Positions 61,930 to 64,000 of a DNA stretch of 64,000 bases are shown piece after piece. How positions within the stretch are numbered: position 1 is the first letter of the stretch; each line of letters starts with the position of its first letter. The DNA is from Nitrospira sp. (GTDB lineage Bacteria; Nitrospirota; Nitrospiria; Nitrospirales; Nitrospiraceae): the NCBI GenBank assembly GCA_029194535.1, contig JARFXR010000001.1:806001-870000 (forward strand). The letters are read 5' to 3'. The position numbers and the translations under genes were made by a program. The notes under the pieces were generated by a model that saw only the letters and a list, made by a program, of their open reading frames with translations, ran no database searches and was not told the DNA's origin.

Positions 61930-62162
61930 GCAGGGGTCGAGAGGGTCCCCGAGGCGTGGCAGGAGATCTCAATCACTGATATCCTACCCATAATCCGATC
62001 CGGTTCCTGGAGCAACAGGTCCTGGCAGTCCATCACCAGGACCCGGCATGTGCAGCCCATTTCCTCCGCGACGCGCTCGATATGGGTTTCAAGCGTTTCA
62101 TCCCACTCGTGCTCCCACTTGTGCAGCACCCATTCACAGAAGGCGATTTCGTCCGGGGTCAT
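61926..62162 (-). CDS. small hypothetical protein
   Basis: A 78-residue protein that begins MTPDEIAFCEWVLHKWEHEW and contains EEMGCTCRVLVMDCQDLLLQ. The Trp/Glu-rich start and four cysteines are distinctive, but I do not recognise the family. It ends 4 nt inside the convergent gene. Its start lies 12 nt from the MITE-like element at 62174, which therefore sits upstream of this gene. Confidence 0.5.
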   Translation of the reverse strand: MTPDEIAFCEWVLHKWEHEWDETLETHIERVAEEMGCTCRVLVMDCQDLLLQEPDRIMGRISVIEISCHASGTLSTPA

Positions 62163-62173
62163 GGCGCTTCCTG

Positions 62174-62356
62174 GGAGTCTGTCCGAGTAATCCTTCGTGG
62201 CGAGGCGAAGGAGGTGCAGGCAGATGCAAGGCCACAGGCTCGAAAAAACCGGAAGCGTATTCGGTGTAATACGTTGAGGATTGTTTCGGGCCGAGAACGA
62301 TGCAGATGCCCGCAGATCGTTTGCCGCAGTAGAATGGCATTACTTGGACAGACTCC
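62174..62356. repeat. MITE-like element with 18-bp terminal inverted repeats
   Basis: A 183-bp non-coding element. The ends GGAGTCTGTCCGAGTAAT (62174-62191) and ATTACTTGGACAGACTCC (62339-62356) are inverted repeats with 17 of 18 matches. The interior has no ORF. The last base of the right repeat is part of the DUF72 stop codon, so the element abuts the gene end exactly. I associate this repeat with Nitrospira genomes, from memory. Confidence 0.8.
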
Positions 62357-63255
62357 TAGCGGCGGGGAATTCTCAAAAGGTCTGTGAGGGCCTGTACCGT
62401 GAGGGGGGCGTTCCCTTCTGATCGGTTGTTGATGAGCGCGTAGACCCACCGATTCTCCGCTGCCGCATCCCTAACCAACTCTACCGTGTCCCTCCGCATC
62501 TCGGGCAGTTCCTCGACAATCTTGGTGTAAGGCTCCGCCCGTTTCTTTGCGGCTTCATAGCTCATTTTCAGCGGGGTCAGGAGTCGCACGACCGTGAACG
62601 GCGCCGTGAAGCGGCCCATCTTCCGATGCTGCTCGGCCAACGGCGGCATGTAGGACCAGTGATTGTAGACATGGGCCACGCCGTGGGTGTCGAGCACCTG
62701 GCGATACGTCGGACCGAGTAGCCCGGCGTTGCGGATCTCCACGGCATACCGGAAGTCCTTCGGCAGGTGACGGAAGAACGCATCGAGCTTGCCGCAGAAT
62801 TCTTCCGGCGGAATCCCGTGCCGCTGGAACTCGAACAGGAACGGGCCGCTGTGCGGCTGGAACTTGGCCTCTCGGTACGGCGCGAGGACCAGCTCGTTGA
62901 AGAGCTTCGCGTCGAGAAACCGCGGATTGGGTTGGCCTGCTCGACTGCCGTACCGCGGCTGCTTCGCAAAGACCGGAATGGTCAACTCCTCCCAAACCTT
63001 GAAGCACATCTCAAAGTCTTCGGGGATCTGCGTCAGATAGTGCCGGAGTTGGTTGGCCGTGGGTGGGCGGTAGAACGTCGAATCATTGCCGACCGTGCGG
63101 AAAAGCGGCTCGCCGTTGTAGAGATACTGGCAATATTCCCCGAGGCATTCCCGAGCAAATCGACTCTTGGCGTAGGCCTTCTTATAGACCTGCCCTTGCC
63201 AGCCCTCGTAGGTCCACGTGGAGGTACCAAAGCGAATGAGGGGTGAGAGCGGCAT
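62356..63255 (-). CDS. DUF72 (YecE-like) protein
   Basis: A 299-residue DUF72 protein with a TIM-barrel fold. Diagnostic phrases are IRFGTSTWTYEGWQGQVYKK near the N-terminus, GNDSTFYRPPT, RYAVEIRNAG and the late NNRSEGNAPLTVQALTDLL. Its function is unknown; family members are widespread and cytoplasmic. The stop codon includes the edge base of the MITE-like element. A frameshifted partial copy lies beside tRNA-Lys at 24147-24471. Confidence 0.88.
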   Translation of the reverse strand: MPLSPLIRFGTSTWTYEGWQGQVYKKAYAKSRFARECLGEYCQYLYNGEPLFRTVGNDSTFYRPPTANQLRHYLTQIPEDFEMCFKVWEELTIPVFAKQPRYGSRAGQPNPRFLDAKLFNELVLAPYREAKFQPHSGPFLFEFQRHGIPPEEFCGKLDAFFRHLPKDFRYAVEIRNAGLLGPTYRQVLDTHGVAHVYNHWSYMPPLAEQHRKMGRFTAPFTVVRLLTPLKMSYEAAKKRAEPYTKIVEELPEMRRDTVELVRDAAAENRWVYALINNRSEGNAPLTVQALTDLLRIPRR

Positions 63256-63877
63256 GACGCTGTAGTCTATGAGGACCCCACGCCTTCCTCAAGAGGCTCC
63301 AGCGAGTTTTTCCCCGTATGGGCTGTCAGGAGCGGCAGGGTGTACCCCGTTAGGGGCTACGGTCGGACCAACCGACTAGGAGAAGACGGAACGATGAGAT
63401 ACTACGGTGACGGGGTCGAGTGGGTGTGGTCAGCCGGCTCAGGAGGAACGGCGGCCTCGATTCTCAGATGCGGGGGCTCTGACGCGGCCAGTCGAATGAC
63501 CCCGCTGTAGACGAAGAGCTGGAGGGCCTTCTGCATTCGCAGACGCCTCGCACGAATCAATTTCCCTGTGATCGCCTCGATCCCGTTGGATGGCTCCATG
63601 GGCAGCATCACCCTGCTCACCGTGACATTGAGTCATACTTAGCAGAGTAGAAAGCCGCCTCAAACTTCTTTCGTCTTTTGAGCGAGCGGCGAGATGAAGC
63701 GAGTGAGTCGATGCGAAATGCACGAATTGTCCCTGCGGTCCCGCTTGTCTGTTGGGACCGGTCCTCTTGGAATATGTCCCTCCCAACGAGGCGTCTATGG
63801 ATGAGAAATCCCGCGATGCGTGAGCCGAGTAGCGTGACGATACGAAAGCGGGCACGTCACGGCTTCCCTGACGGGCG
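63256..63877. other. intergenic, only a doubtful small ORF
   Basis: This 622-bp gap contains one possible minus-strand ORF (63402-63620, or from ATG 63599, MEPSNGIEAITGKLIRARRL) with no known family and a low-complexity end. I do not regard it as established. No tRNA, promoter pair or repeat is convincing. The gap separates the DUF72 gene from the small gene at the edge. Confidence 0.35.
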
Positions 63878-64000
63878 TTACCACCAATGGCGACGGAAAT
63901 ACCGTGGAATCCGAGGGTACGGGGCGACTTCGTATAGCCGCACCTGCTGCTCACTGGGTTCCGGGAGTATGGTGACGATCGAGGCGTCGGTCATATCCGG
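63878..64000 (-). CDS. small protein or C-terminus of a gene at the window edge
   Basis: On the minus strand, ATG 63994 gives MTDASIVTILPEPSEQQVRL and then YEVAPYPRIPRYFRRHWW to TAA at 63880-63878, only 38 residues. The frame is open to the window edge, so it may instead be the end of a longer protein that starts beyond 64000. The aromatic, basic C-terminus is distinctive but not recognised. Confidence 0.4.
   Translation of the reverse strand, partial: PDMTDASIVTILPEPSEQQVRLYEVAPYPRIPRYFRRHWW

Noticed and set aside
24105-63255. A repeat of the tRNA-Lys 3' end marking an attachment site
   Set aside because: I looked for the T-arm/acceptor sequence downstream and did not find a second copy, so no att pair is claimed.
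63402-63620. 72-codon minus-strand ORF
   Set aside because: No family, no clear ribosome binding site and a low-complexity end. Mentioned only in the gap entry.

Overview
The window is about 60% GC, gene-dense bacterial DNA. I infer a Nitrospirota bacterium, most likely genus Nitrospira. The clues are a CbbQ/CbbO-type activation pair without RuBisCO, a ferredoxin-thioredoxin reductase, a stand-alone NuoF plus ferredoxin, PAS-rich signalling proteins, and short inverted-repeat elements of a kind I associate with Nitrospira. No rRNA gene or other decisive marker is present, so the taxonomy is an inference.

Positions 1-24,100 look like conserved backbone. From left to right they hold: a PAS protein cut by the window edge; a YkgJ-DUF2156 fusion with a large hybrid histidine kinase; a CbbQ-type ATPase and a CbbO/NorD-type VWA protein, separated by DUF167, two tandem glycine-zipper lipoproteins and a ferredoxin-thioredoxin reductase; malate dehydrogenase; a PuuD-like membrane protein; NuoF plus a 2Fe-2S ferredoxin; ErpA; QueD/PTPS and FolE; a hydrolase; RarA; a PilZ protein; an ABC-F ATPase; tRNA-Ala; PurA; and tRNA-Lys. 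Several promoters are recognisable, and three of them sit so close to the start codon that the mRNAs should be leaderless or nearly so. Beside tRNA-Ala there are two copies of a hairpin element whose stems covary.

Positions 24,105-51,673, just downstream of tRNA-Lys, form an accessory region with somewhat lower GC. It holds a decayed DUF72 fragment, a HipBA toxin-antitoxin pair, a secreted repeat protein and a large defence-like locus. The locus encodes a TM0106-type nuclease/SF1 helicase, a DEAD-box/DUF1998 helicase with a C-terminal nuclease-like domain, an SNF2 helicase and an Eco57I-type adenine methyltransferase. It resembles class 1 DISARM in its parts but not in its whole make-up. Two HEPN-like genes and an ImmA/IrrE-like peptidase follow. 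The peptidase carries a near-identical copy of the methyltransferase C-terminus, a 144-bp direct repeat. Next come a four-gene operon of unknown function, a truncated AbiEi-type regulator with a palindromic operator, and a degenerate IS3-family element.

Positions 51,674-61,270 are a lipid-type locus: APS kinase, a HpnA-like epimerase, a ketopantoate-reductase-like enzyme, an HpnM/MlaC-like protein, an HpnN-like MMPL transporter, a PAPS-dependent sulfotransferase and a broken HpnO-like aminotransferase. Together they suggest synthesis and export of a sulfated, hopanoid-like or other envelope lipid. The right end holds a 57-residue metallothionein-like gene, two small hypothetical genes, a MITE-like element, an intact DUF72 gene and a small gene at the edge.
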